A stretch of 64,000 bases of DNA from Protula sp. h YS-2021 (GCA_949752745.1 OX457029.1:10021511-10085510), one strand, 5' to 3'. Positions 35,004 to 45,452 are shown, counted from the first letter of the stretch. Numbers and translations: made by a program. The notes: a model not told the origin generated them from the letters alone.

Positions 35004-35332
35004 ACAAAACTTAGTACATAGAGCACCTAACTGCAGTAAAATTGCCTCAGTTCAAAGGCCAATTTCGACCGAATAAACGCCTCGTCGGTCAAACGGACGA
35101 CGTCCTGCACAACTTCAATATATTAGAAACAATTATCTATAAGCAAATAAATCACCAAACAAATATGTAGAGTGAGGTGCGATCCACAAAACTTAGTACA
35201 TAAAACATCTAACTACAGTAAAGTTCAAACCCCAATTCCGACCGAATAAACGCCTCGCGGACAAACGGACGACGTCCTGCACGATTTCAATATATTAGAA
35301 ACAAAAATCTATAAACAAATAAATCACACAAT
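35004..35332 (+). repeat. Two tandem units of about 182 bp
   Basis: AAAACTTAGTACATA starts at 35,006 and 35,188. Both units share CGACCGAATAAACGCCTCG and GGACGACGTCCTGCAC, and end with CTATAA.CAAATAAATCAC. Confidence 0.85.
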
Positions 35333-35346
35333 TGCTAGTCCCAGGG

Positions 35347-35379
35347 GACCCTTTCTATCTTCTTAGGACAGAAAGGGTC
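35347..35379 (+). other. Stem-loop, 10-bp perfect arms
   Basis: GACCCTTTCT (35,347-35,356) pairs with AGAAAGGGTC (35,370-35,379) around a 13-base loop. It stands just after the 182-bp repeats and may be their terminal hairpin. Confidence 0.6.
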
Positions 35380-35716
35380 ACGGTTCCTGTTATGTAAATA
35401 AGCCAATTCGTACCTTCGGGCCTTTCCGACAGAGGTACCGTTTCGACTGCAGTTTTTTTGTTGATACAAATTAAAAAGAGCTGACAAGGGTAAAACATCA
35501 GAATTCTAATTTTTGTCTCGGCATGCGAACTTCAAAATTAAAAAAAAGCCAACATATGATCTTTTAAAAACTACTTTACATCTTCTTCTGCCTCTTTTAT
35601 AGCCCACTTGAGAACATGTTTCCAGCAAAATGGAATTTTGTTGATTTTTGCCATTTTTTTATATGACAGGGGGGACCTCGTTAATTCGTAATTGGGACCA
35701 AGGGAAAAAGTACGAA

Positions 35717-35995
35717 TTAACTGAGGGTACCAATTAACCGGGGGTCAAATTTTCGAATGGACATAAACAACAATGAACTTTCAAGCCTTGCGCGCTTTCG
35801 AGCCGGCTCAACCTGGCTGGTTTCAACACCATCGATCATTTTATCCTTATTCTTTATCCATGAAACAAGTGTATTTTTAGGTACCCCGTACTCCGTCATT
35901 GTTTCAGTTCTGGTTTTTGAGCCACTCGTCATTTGCTTTAACACTTTGAACTTAAGGTTCATTGTGTAATCACTGTGTTTTCGTTTTGATGCCAT
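35717..35995 (-). pseudogene. Tigger transposase N-terminal fragment
   Basis: Starting at ATG 35,995, the protein reads MASKRKHSDYTMNLKFKVLK, then TEYGVPKNTLVSWIKNKDKM, the CENP-B/pogo helix-turn-helix (residues about 5-60). It ends after 92 residues, where a full-length Tigger transposase has several hundred. The DDE catalytic domain is absent. The frame extends upstream to 36,148 but the chosen start fits the family and the TATA box at 36,030-36,037. Confidence 0.75.
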
Positions 35996-36029
35996 TTTGC
36001 AAGTTGAAATGCTTGACCACTGTTCACAA

Positions 36030-36037
36030 CTTATATA
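36030..36037 (-). promoter_or_regulatory. TATA box of the Tigger derivative
   Basis: TATATAAG on the minus strand, 35 bases before the transposase ATG, preceded by a GC-rich CTCCGGAGC palindrome. It is probably the original transposase promoter. Confidence 0.5.
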
Positions 36038-36332
36038 CACGCTCCGGAGCGCGGAGCGTCCACAGAAAACAAACGGCATCTTAAGCTGCTGCATAGTATG
36101 TGACAGACGATGCTCCGGATTAGTGGCCAGTGAAAACGCAGTGCACACAAAGACACTCGGTGTATTGAGTACACCATGTCAATCATAATCCTTAAACCCC
36201 CATCATTACTGCCCAACAGTGCGCACTATGCAACCCCTTCATCTCGCTACACATGAGGCCTGAGTAACGTGTTGTTTTAACTGTGTGGCATGCCTAATCT
36301 GTATGGCTCTGCATTGATTAAAGACCGGAATA

Positions 36333-36463
36333 GACAAGTAAGTATTTGTGAAACACAAGCAGGCCCCAACCGCCCCCCCCCCAAATTCATAGGGGTATAA
36401 AGCGATGACGGACAGACGGACGGACACCCTAAACCTATAGGCCCCAATCCGAAGGGTTGGGGC
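36333..36463 (+). mobile_element. 130-bp non-autonomous element, copy 1 (nested in Tigger)
   Basis: Begins ACAAGTAAGTATTTGTGAAA, contains a GACGGACAGACGGACGGAC run, and ends in a hairpin around CCCCAATCCGAAGGGTTGGGG. A second copy lies inverted at 47,894-48,038, which fixes the extent of the family. Confidence 0.8.
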
Positions 36464-36624
36464 CTAAAAAAACTGAGGGTAAATTTTGGGACGAATTATC
36501 CGAGTTCTCGTTAATTCGTACTTTTACATAGAAGTGAATGGGTCCCAAAATCGGGACCGACGGAATTGGTACGAATTAGCCGTGGGACCGAATTAACCGA
36601 GGACGAATTAACGAGAGGCCCCTG

Positions 36625-37243
36625 TATTTCTTTACGGCTTTATCCCAACCTAATTTGGTCGAAACGCCAAATCTTTTCCACAAAATCTAAGTACGAAGTT
36701 GCTTATGGTCATTGATCTCAACTTTCGAGGCTATGGATCTTTGCAGCATGTTCCAGGACACTGATGTTCGAAATAGCAGGCTTTTCCTTTAAAAGCACAT
36801 TGAAATGTTTCCTGACGCATTATTTTCGACCCCGTTGAAACTCCCAAACCTGAATAGCGGGTGGTTTGGTAATTTTATATTCATTCGTGTTTTGGCCGAT
36901 AATTTTCGTTTCTTTATCCTGAACTCTATTTTTCTCACTACGAAATTGTTATCTGACCATTAAAAATATCTGACCATTATGCGCCATAACCTATAATTAG
37001 AGCGGCCAGTGCACAAAAACATAAGAGTACAGGCTTATATTATACACTTTCAATCGATACCTACTTAGTTTCTTGTTTTTGTAAAGAAAAACAAATGTCT
37101 CCCCGACTAAACCCACGACCCCCCCCCCCCCTCACCCCCACCCCCCCAAAAAATCTTTTTTTTTTTAATTACTGAAATAAAGTATTCATTTCTGCAAACA
37201 TAACCTTAATTCATTGTAAAAACATAGGCATCAGAGATGCATA
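36625..37243. other. Intergenic, no recognised feature
   Basis: AT-rich sequence between two DNA transposons, with a C-run at 37,121-37,131. No gene recognised. Confidence 0.5.
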
Positions 37244-38849
37244 GCCCTCAGCCAGCCGGAACATTCGAAACAAGGAAAATAGTAGGTTTGAGGCCGGTCA
37301 AAGGCTCATTTCAATCCTTAGCACCGAAAAGAAAAAAGGGTGGCAGTGGCAAACAAAAACATTTACCATGAGAAAGTCCAGCTGAGCCACTGTCCTTGGT
37401 CGGATATGGCTGATAAGCAATACGAATCTTTAATAGTCCATATACTAGCTATATCTGAAATATCTTGGTAATTGGTAGAGATTTGTAGGCTAGAGAGTGT
37501 TCACAAGCCACATGTCACCAAACCTGATAATGGTACAAATATGCAAATTTCCAAGTTGCAAAGTGCAACTGAGCCGCTGTCCTTGGTCGGATATGGCTCA
37601 TGATAGGGATCATCATTGCTCCACACATTAGATATATCCGAAATATCTTAGTAATTGGTAAAGAATTGTAGGCTAGAGAGTGTTCACAAACCACATATTA
37701 AGCAGACTTGATAATGGTACAAATAAGAAAACTTCAAAGTCCAGCTGAGTCACTGTCCTTGGTCGGATATGGCTCATATACAATAGGGATCTTCATTGCT
37801 CCATATAGTAGCTATATCTAAAGTATCGTAGTAATTGGTATAGAATTGTAGGCTAGAGAGTGTTAACAAACCACATATGAAGCAAACTTGATAATGGTAC
37901 TAATAAGAAAATTTCCAAGTCCAGCTGAGCCACTGTTCTTGGTCGGATATGGCTCAAACACAATAGGGATCTTCATTGGTCCATACACTAGCTTTATCCG
38001 AAATATCTTAGTAATTGGTAAAGAACTGCAGGCTAGAGAGTGTTCACAAGCCACATGTGAGCAAACTTGATAATGGTATTAATAATAAAATTTCCAAGTC
38101 CAGCTGGGCCACTGTCCTTGGTCGGATATGGCTCATAAACAATAGGGATCTTTACTAGTCCATACACTACCTAAATCTAAAATATCTTAGTAATTGGAAA
38201 AGAACTGTAGGCTAGAGAGGGTTCACAAGCCACATATCACCAAACCTGATAATGGTGCAAATATGCAAATTTCAAAGTCCACCTGAGCCACTGTCCTTGG
38301 TCGGATATGGCTAATATACAATAGGGATCTTCACTGCTCCATAAAGTACACATATCCGAAATATTTTACTAATTGGCAAAGAACTGTAGGTTAGAGAGTG
38401 TTCACAAGCCACATGTTAAGCAAACTTGATAATGGTACAAATAAGAAAATTTCCAAGTCCAGCTGAGCCACTGTCCTTGGTCGGATATGGCTAATATACA
38501 ATAGGGATCTTCACTGCTCCATAAAGTACATATATCCGAAATATTTTACTAATTGGCAAAGAACTGTAGGTAAGAGAGTGTTCACAAGCCACATGTTAAG
38601 TAAACTTGATAATGGTACAATTAAGAAAATTTCCAAGTCCAGCTGAGCCACTGTTCTTCGTCAGATATGGCTCAAAAACAATAGGGATCTTCATTGGTCC
38701 ATATACATGCTGTATTTAAAATATCTAAGCGATTGGCAAAACATTCTACGCTAGAGCGTGTTCACAAAGTAAGTGTTAACGAACGGACAGACGGACAGAC
38801 AGACGGAAACGGCCATAGCAATAGCCTTCAGCCAATATTGGCTGAGGGC
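37244..38849 (+). mobile_element. 1.6-kb TIR element filled with 180-bp tandem repeats
   Basis: Perfect 11-base ends, GCCCTCAGCCA (37,244-37,254) and TGGCTGAGGGC (38,839-38,849), each flanked by TA, suggest a TA target duplication. Near the right end a 16-base palindrome CAGCCAATATTGGCTG (38,829-38,844) and a CGGACAGACGGACAGACAG run occur. The interior is eight tandem 180-bp units. It has no coding capacity. The plan resembles the tandem-repeat-bearing pearl/Helentron-related or MITE-like elements of bivalves. The GGACAGAC run near the end is shared with the 130-bp element. Confidence 0.75.
37370..38790 (+). repeat. 180-bp tandem array, eight units
   Basis: CACTGTCCTTGGTCGGATAT recurs every 180 bases, starting near 37,387, 37,570, 37,750, 37,930, 38,110, 38,289, 38,469 and 38,649. 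Each unit also has AATATCTTAGTAATTGG and TAGAGAGTGTTCACAA. The last unit is the most diverged. Confidence 0.95.
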
Positions 38850-38869
38850 TAAAACCCCAAAATAAACCA

Positions 38870-39145
38870 AATAGATGGTGGTCACCAAAACAGATATAAA
38901 TGGACGTCTTTCTTTATCCGAGTCTGGAAGTGGTTGCTAAAACGTGTTTTACTGTAGGCTCTTCTTATCCAGATCTGAAGTTGGTCACTATAGTAGTTTT
39001 ACTGTACGTTACATTTTTATCCGGGTCTGGAATTTGGTCAAGACAGGCAGGTTTTACCGTTCGTCTTTTTACCGGAATCTGGAAGAGGTCACGACAAACG
39101 GTTCTTACTTTACATCTTTTTATCCAGGGCTTGAAGGTGGTCGGG
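38870..39145 (+). repeat. 52-bp minisatellite, five units
   Basis: TCCGGGTCTGGAA-type words recur near 38,917, 38,969, 39,019, 39,072 and 39,123, linked by TTTTACTGTACGT and TTTTTATCC. It begins about 20 bp after the 1.6-kb TIR element. Long plus frames here change phase between units and are not coding. Confidence 0.85.
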
Positions 39146-39455
39146 ATTTTTTTTTTTTGCCAACCATCATCCTCCACACGCCCCCCCCCCCTCCAGCTAT
39201 TTAATGTAGGTCTGACTATAAACACAACTCTAACCCTTTTACCCAAGGCAACGGTAACGGTCTGTACCCTACGTGTAGTTATAGCAATGACAGACTACTT
39301 TGTCTTCGCACATTCCCATCGGCCAAATCGCACTAGAAAGGCATTCTTTACAACTGCGCAACAGATGACGCACTCGGTGGGAGAAGGGGGGAGGCATTTC
39401 GATGCCAAAATGGTGAGCTGCTCGTCATAACACAAGATATCAGATGACCCACTTT

Positions 39456-40159
39456 CAGGGTTACCAAGATTTGGCCGGCCAGATTTGTCCGGCAATTGCC
39501 GGCAAGGCCCAATCTAGCCAAAGCTGGCAGAATCTGGTTTTTTTTTCGCCCAATCTTTTTGCACAATTTTTTTGTTAAATTAATTTTAATATTAATTTTT
39601 CCTGAAATGTAGTCAAACTAGTTTTATTCATCCAAGCACGCGCTTATTTACATAAATAATGCACTTTCCAATAAATTCAATAGTACATAATTTTTGGTTA
39701 AAATTTGGTTAGCAATTTTTGGTTAAAAGGTCTAATCCACAATTCTGTCTAATACTAAGGTACATGTATTTCACTTTACTAAGACAAATTATCTGGCACT
39801 AAAATCACTCCCCATCCACACTAAAGCATGTCGATATAATAACAAACGTCTGTTGTCCAGTTCATTTACAACTACCAATCTACTTCATGGTTGCCTCTAA
39901 GAAATCTATAACACCCAACCATCTTGGCTGCTTTCTGGATCCCAAGTCGGTTCTTAGTTTTTTAGACTGAACGAACACAAAGTTAGAAAACACTCGCTCA
40001 AGACACGCCGAACTAGCGGGAATTTTCAAAAGTTTTCCAGCAATACGGCAAAGGGTAGTGCTCATCTTTGCCAGATTTGACCAGATTTTCCCCGGCAATT
40101 GCCAGATTTGGCCGCCAGCAAGGCAAAATCTAGATTTGGCCGCTATTTTGACAACCCTG
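39456..40159 (-). mobile_element. hAT transposon derivative, 704 bp, with 8-bp target duplication
   Basis: The ends are CAGGGTTACCAAGATTTGGC on the left and, on the right, the complement of CAGGGTTGTCAAAATAGCGG. Flanks are CCCACTTT (39,448-39,455) and CCCACTTC (40,160-40,167), an 8-bp duplication with one mismatch, which is diagnostic of the hAT superfamily. CCGGCAATTGCC(G)-type words repeat near both ends. The only coding remnant is a dimerisation domain on the minus strand. Confidence 0.88.
39880..40050 (-). pseudogene. hAT transposase C-terminal dimerisation fragment
   Basis: On the minus strand KLLKIPASSACLERVFSNF (about 40,035-39,979), then KKLRTDLGS, matches the hAT dimerisation motif (IPASSA..ERVFS.....RL). 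The frame that contains it (40,275-39,880) begins outside the element, so only this part is transposase. The RNase H-like catalytic part is absent. Confidence 0.75.
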
Positions 40160-42330
40160 CCCACTTCAATAGCGAAACATGCTTCTGCAAACAATGCTAA
40201 TCGATAGAAAATAGCTCCTATATATATAGAACACCTTGGCAACCAAATCAAATATGCCGCGAAAAAAAAAATCAATAGCTAGATCTGCTTAGACCTATAA
40301 TACGACAATAGCATTCCATGACCTCGTAGATAACGACTCCATCATGTACCAAGCACAAAAAGCTCAATTTCAGGCACTAACAAATAGCAATGGACCGCCA
40401 ATAATGCTGTTACTGTTTTTAAGCTTTCTAAAGAATGCAGGAACACTCGAGAATCTTCTGGAAAACGCTGAAATCCCCAGCGTAGTTAACACCTATGTTT
40501 AGATAACTAAGCAGCCAAAAAATGGGGAGACGGGGGGGGGGGGGGGGGTATGCACCTTTCTTGATTTTCTATACGATTTTAATAATGTTTAACAAAAACC
40601 GTGCCACTTATGCGAGGAATAACTATACCAAATTGAAAGTCGATCCGACTTTCCGATGTCGAAATATTTTGCTTAACAACAGATCATTTTTTACCCGTCA
40701 AAAATTGAAACAGTCGTCTGACTGAACCAAGGAATATCCATATAAAATTTTAAGTCGATATGACTTTCCGTTATCGAGATATTATGCATACAAGATCTGG
40801 TTCAAATATACACATTTTACGCCGCATTCGTTCGTTCTACTCGCGAAAAATATTTAAAGTTTCTTTCGGACCTACCAAGCAATAATCTCACCAAGTTTCA
40901 GCTCTCTTAGATGTTCAGCGGCTGCGAAATTTCGCACACAAGATTTTTACGTAATGACGTCATGCGAATTCTAGCCAATTTCATCTCCTCTGCCTCGTAT
41001 GTGATGTATCCTTTCTAGTATAATGCCACTGGCACGAGTTGTGCGCCGAGATTGGTAACACTGACATCAATGTCAAGTTCTATAACATGAACTATGATCC
41101 TGCTGTCATAGGAAGACCGTAAGTCATCTAGGACTACTCGTACCCAATAAGCCAAATCACAATTGGTTGGTTTCGAAAAAAATGCGTAAGAATTTTGAAT
41201 ACGATGGAACCGAGAAAAAATAAAAGAAAAGAAATGATAGAAAAATATAGCAGAAATATCGCAAAAACAGCTCATACTCGGAACATAAAAGAAATTGAAA
41301 CTGCAAGGAGAGAAACACAAAATTGAACAGCACATCGTAATTGGCAAAACTGATAATGAGTTCTATTAATGTGACAACAGCGTTTACACCGGTTGTTCCA
41401 TATTTATTTAAAAATTTAAGCCACGCCATTTACTAATATATTCTTATTGTGGGTTATAATAATTTTCATCAGCCAACAGACCAGTTTGTAATTTCACCAA
41501 TCACGATGTGCTGGTCAATTTGAATGTTCCTTGCCTCGTACTTGTATTTGTTAATAATTTTAAAAAGAGTACGGTTGTTAAAAACCAGATTGTTCTTTGG
41601 TGCAAGAGAAATTTGACATTTAGGCGAAATCTCCCTATCATTTCTTTCATTTTTTATCCGGTTATTTTATTCGAAACGCGGAATTTTTGCGCATTTTTAT
41701 TGGGAACGTCCAACGTTTCTAATTGCGAGTCGTTTCTTGGAGCAAGATTGAGGTTAACAAAGCATGTATCCATCGCGCTTTTCTGCAGGTGTAAACAAAC
41801 TTGCGTTTACATAGCGGGGAATTGAAGCGGTAGCCGATGCCGCTTCTAGGAGCAAGGTTGGCGTAAACGAGGTATATGCGTCAGTGAATCTTATATTATC
41901 ACTCGTCAACTTGCAATTCCTTCGTTTCAAAGGTCATATAAACTTCTTGCTCCGTGTTAATTTTCGAGTTTACCTAAATTTGTCAAATTACCTGAAACAA
42001 CGGTCGTCTTTACTTGTGAGCTCATAAACCTGCTGGCTTGTTTCAAGGACATTTTTGCTGTTTGTCACAAATCGAAACAACCCGTGCAATCGAAGCAACC
42101 GAAGACAACCAAAAGCACGCATTGTAAGCATGAGGCCCACCAGCTAAGGCATATTATTAAGATACGAAACGCGTTCCTGTACATTAAGATAAACATTTCG
42201 ATTATCTATTAATAATTGCCTTATTAATATGTTGTGTACCACACAAATTACGAATCCATTAATATTCCTAAAAAATTCGTACACATTACGCTTCTATTTA
42301 TTACCATTAATGCAAACCTATACATGCAAC
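40160..42330. other. Intergenic, no recognised gene
   Basis: A G-run lies at 40,531-40,548. AAGTCGATCCGACTTTCCG (about 40,638) and AAGTCGATATGACTTTCCG (about 40,752) form a two-copy degenerate repeat of about 115 bp. AGGAGCAAG words at 41,739 and 41,848 mark another. Frames of 90-110 codons (41,015-41,825) show no motif. Confidence 0.45.
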
Positions 42331-42334
42331 GGGT

Positions 42335-42700
42335 CATCACTGTCAGACCTGTCGCACTGACAGGTCGATCATGCCATGGGCTGCCGCCGCTACAGTCGTA
42401 CATACAGCGGTTCTGCACTTTCACGACCCGTGGCAGTGACGAGTCGATCATATGACTAGCTACGAGTCGTGCACTCAGAGGGTCATCCGTCACCCCGGTG
42501 ACGGTGACGTGTCGATCATCTGACCAATCGTTGCTACACGCGCGGTACACGTGACGTGTCGAGACTGTGGAGAGGGTTGTCCACGTGACGGGTTGTCACT
42601 GCGCCGGGTCGGGTGTGCAGCAACTCAGTCACGTATCAGCCGCTGCGGTGACAGGTATCGACGAGTGTCGGGTTGAGCATGTCACTGGTTGCTTGCGCAA
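42335..42700 (+). repeat. GC-rich, CpG-dense degenerate repeat
   Basis: Variants of GGTGACGTGTCGATCAT recur near 42,356, 42,435, 42,505, 42,551 and 42,647 at irregular spacing of 46-96 bp. The base composition contrasts sharply with the AT-rich flanks. No coding frame is convincing. Confidence 0.6.
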
Positions 42701-43012
42701 TGTACCGATCATACGTTAAAATTGCCGTATCGACATTATTTCACAGTTTCAATGTCTTTATGCAATTTTTAAGTGATTAGGTCGTGTTATATTTTATTTT
42801 AGTAACTTTTTATGGCAACAATAGTTGTTATTGGCTACTAGTAGGGGAAACGAGTCTTCTACCACAGAGTTTCTACCACAGTGTACCCCCTCGCGGTAGC
42901 GAACTCCCAGCGAAGTTGAGCGCGTTATTCAAATATGTGTTCGAATGGTCAAGCCATTCAAAAATGTGTTCGAATGGTTAATCCAAGACTAATTTTTTTT
43001 CACACCCACACC

Positions 43013-43133
<121 letters not shown>

Positions 43134-43162
43134 ACAATAACACCACTAGCGCATTTCTGATT

Positions 43163-43215
43163 TTTGGGCGGCCGCCCTGAAAAGGGCAGCCAGGAGGGGT
43201 TTTTCACCCTCCTCA
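43163..43215. other. Two adjacent stem-loops
   Basis: GCCGCCCTGAAAAGGGCAGC (4-base loop, one mismatch) is followed by AGGAGGG...CCCTCCT around a T-rich loop. They lie just past the stop codon of the minus-strand frame 43,680-43,227 and could mark its transcript end. Confidence 0.5.
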
Positions 43216-43226
43216 CTGAGTGTTAG

Positions 43227-43680
43227 TTAGCCGCAGCGGCACTTCCGTCGGTGCGCAGCAATCGCAGCCGCCGACGTCAAGAGCGACTTGCCCAGAACAC
43301 TACAGTAGTACGACTGCATTTTTCTAGCGTCTGAGCATTGCAACTCATGCTGCCTCAAAGTGAGATACAGGGGCAACATGGCTTCGCAGAATTCACAATA
43401 CTGTGATGACTGGTCCACTGAGAGTAAGAGCTGCATGACTTCGTCCATGGATTCTTTGCTGGATTCTTGCAGGTTCACGACGGCGGCTGACTGCGACTGG
43501 CTGACGGCGGAGGCTGGCTGATGGCAGTGGCTGGCTCCTCTATGCTTCCCACGGCAGCGGATAGCTCTGCACGGCTGACGGCAGCTGGCTATGCCTGACT
43601 GACGGCGGCTGGCTGTGTCTAGCTGACGAGGGCTAGCTGCGGCAGGCTGACGGCGGCTGGTTGAGAGCAGGCGGCCTCCG
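43227..43680 (-). CDS. Frame with zinc-finger-like C terminus, 5' part cut by a TIR element
   Basis: The minus frame is open for at least 151 codons from the element boundary at 43,680 to TAA at 43,229-43,227. The first part (43,680-43,485) is translated from a GC-rich, roughly 21-bp repeat and is rich in R, Q, S, A and P. The last part contains MDEVMQLLLSVDQSSQYCEF, then C..C and H....C pairs (YCEFCEAM ... RQHELQC; YYC ... HRRKCRC), suggestive of a degenerate C2H2/C2HC zinc-binding fold. I cannot assign a family. Whether it is a host gene, a transposon gene or a virus-derived gene is undetermined. The start is lost at the insertion. Confidence 0.4.
43485..43680. repeat. GC-rich minisatellite, GGCTGACGGCGGCTG-type
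   Basis: Short degenerate units GGCTGACGGCGGCTGGCT of about 17-24 bp. All units keep the minus frame open. Confidence 0.7.
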
Positions 43681-44590
43681 GTGTAACAGTATATCTTGCC
43701 CCCTGTATAGCTTCCCCCCCGGGGGCAAGCTAGCCTAGTCTAGCTTCCTCCCCTGGGGGGAAGCTAGACTAGGCTAACTTGCCCCCCTCTGGGATATTTT
43801 GCCCCCTGTTCAGCTTCCCCCCACCTGGGATATTTTGCCCCCCCCCCCTAAAATAAAAGTTTTTTTAGTTGTATTTTAAGCTAGACTAGGCTATCTTACC
43901 CCCCTCTGGGATATTCTGCCCCCTGTTCAGCTTCCCCCCACTTGGGATATTTTGCCCCCCCCCTAAAATAAAAGTTTCTTTAGTTGTATTTTACATAAAG
44001 GGTAATCCGTTTGTATACTCGCTCTCTATTCACAGTTATCGGGGGATTTAGAGTTGACTGCAATAAAGCTACATCTCTTTTTATAATCCATTTTGATTGA
44101 TCAATTGTATTCGACAATAATGCACAACAGTGCAAACAATCTCAGGGAAATGGATTTTGCGGTAAAAGTTTACTCCGAATTAAGAAGTTTAAAAGGGTAT
44201 GCAAAAGGGTATGAGCATTTCATTTTTTTATTTTGATTATAAATTAATTACTTGATCAGTAGAGGAAATATTGAAAAGAAGTAGTGAATGAAAATGAATA
44301 AAAATAAATGAAAATAAATCGGCATTGACCTGGTTGGACCAAAAGCGCAGTGAACTGCAGTGAATTGTGTAAATGACTGTTGAATTACGCAAAAATTGAT
44401 AATTTTCAAGCACAGAAGAAATTGTGCTCTATAGAGATCATTTACCATTAAAAGTTAAGTATTATTCCATTTATTCGTTTTTTTACGGAGGGGGCAAAAT
44501 ATCCCAGAGGGGGGGGGGGGGAAGATAGCCTAGTCCAGCTTCCCCCCCGGGGGGGAAGCTGTACAGGGGGGCAAGATAGCCTGTTACACC
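43680..44590. mobile_element. 0.9-kb TIR element with C-rich ends
   Basis: The left end GGTGTAACAG (43,680) is mirrored by CTGTTACACC (44,581-44,590). Similarity continues inward for over 100 bp with CTATCTTGCCCCC, AGCTTCCCCCCC and CTGGGATATTTTGCCCCC. The interior has a 119-bp segment in tandem (43,763-43,881 and 43,882-44,002). There is no transposase. The flanks CGGCCTCC and GGCTCCCT are only loosely similar, so the target duplication and superfamily remain unresolved. Confidence 0.75.
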
Positions 44591-44673
44591 GGCTCCCTCA
44601 CCCCCTCATATGCCGCTGTCGCTGCTCTCCAAAATCTGTTCCTCCGCTGCCGTGTATGTCTGTTGTCTCTCAT
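44584..44673 (-). pseudogene. Short minus frame truncated by the TIR element, with upstream TATA
   Basis: ATG at 44,673 starts MRDNRHTRQRRNRFWRAATA and the frame runs into the TIR element, stopping at 44,584. Its ATG overlaps the stop of another minus frame (ATGA at 44,673-44,670), which encodes NRYLLTDVDIRLTEEIFDEY further upstream. TATATAAA lies at 44,833-44,840 on the minus strand. Stop/start overlap and dense packing are unusual for animal nuclear genes and recall virus or large transposon genomes, but no family is recognised. Confidence 0.35.
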
Positions 44674-44951
44674 TTTTCTAGCCTGAAGTGCTCATATTCG
44701 TCAAATATCTCCTCAGTAAGACGGATATCCACGTCTGTCAGCAGATATCTGTTTCGCCTTTCTTCGTTGAAAAATTCCTCTTTGAAATCTGTGGTTAGAA
44801 AGAGTGTGAGGAGCTCTAATCTGAGCTGTTTATATATGCGCAACCAGAATGCTAGATCAATCTATCAAAGACTCACAGGGTATGGGAATCAATCGATCAA
44901 AGACCAACAATGTGGGAATTTCCCATAACACCACTACAATACGCACAACAA

Positions 44952-45330
44952 ATGGCTTCAACTGACAAGAAGATCGCAGTGATGAGGAACGGCCGACCAG
45001 TAACACTTACAATTGAGTGTTAAAAGTGCTGGGTTTGGATTGAATATACGGGGCAGCCTCACAGCTGTCCCCTACACCACAATGCACCGCGGCGGTTTTG
45101 CTGTCGAACCTGTGGCGGTCTCTTATGGTACAAGTTTACAGCGATGTATCTTGTGGAGGAGCATACAGACTGCTTGGCGCAACACTAAGAAACATGAGCT
45201 ACTACAACCCTCACCCCTTCAGATGTGCAGGAAGGCCGTTTACCATGGAGCAGTACTACAGATACCAATGGCGGTGTGGGAGCCCAACGTGTTAGTGAAG
45301 AGCCAACAGCTAAAAAGCTTCCGGCCCTTC
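44952..45330 (+). pseudogene. Divergent plus-strand frames, origin unknown
   Basis: ATG 44,952 starts MASTDKKIAVMRNGRPVTLT and stops at TAA 45,021-45,023. An overlapping frame from 45,013 reads SVKSAGFGLNIRGSLTAVPY, and a third from about 45,120 contains RNMSYYNPHPFRCAGRPFT and ends SPTC (TAG at 45,293-45,295). Taken together these look like one coding sequence with frameshifts, transcribed away from the minus frames across a spacer of about 110 bp. The GC content is higher than in the flanks. The family is unidentified. Confidence 0.35.
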
Positions 45331-45378
45331 TAACTTCACCCCCTCTTATGAAATAACGCTGGTCAATCTATGTATGTC

Positions 45379-45449
<71 letters not shown>

Positions 45450-45452
45450 GGA
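45379..45452. repeat. (TG)n microsatellite
   Basis: About 35 TG dinucleotides with one CG interruption near the right end. Confidence 0.97.

Larger units (their letters stand above)
35667..36624 (-). mobile_element. pogo/Tigger-type transposon derivative, 958 bp
   Basis: Ends are inverted: left CAGGGGGGACCTCGTTAATT, right complement CAGGGGCCTCTCGTTAATTC, followed by a TA. CGAATTAAC-type words repeat about eight times inside both ends and are probably transposase-binding sites. A minus-strand frame encodes a pogo-like DNA-binding start only. The catalytic part is missing, and a 130-bp element is nested at 36,333-36,463. It is a non-autonomous derivative. Confidence 0.8.

Noticed and set aside
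37244..38849. CRISPR-like array
   Set aside because: Units are 180 bp, contiguous and diverged, with no short repeat/spacer alternation, inside a TIR element of an animal genome.
38900..39430. 176-codon plus frame
   Set aside because: It crosses the 52-bp minisatellite, whose period is not a multiple of three, and the end of the hAT flank; no motif is consistent through it.
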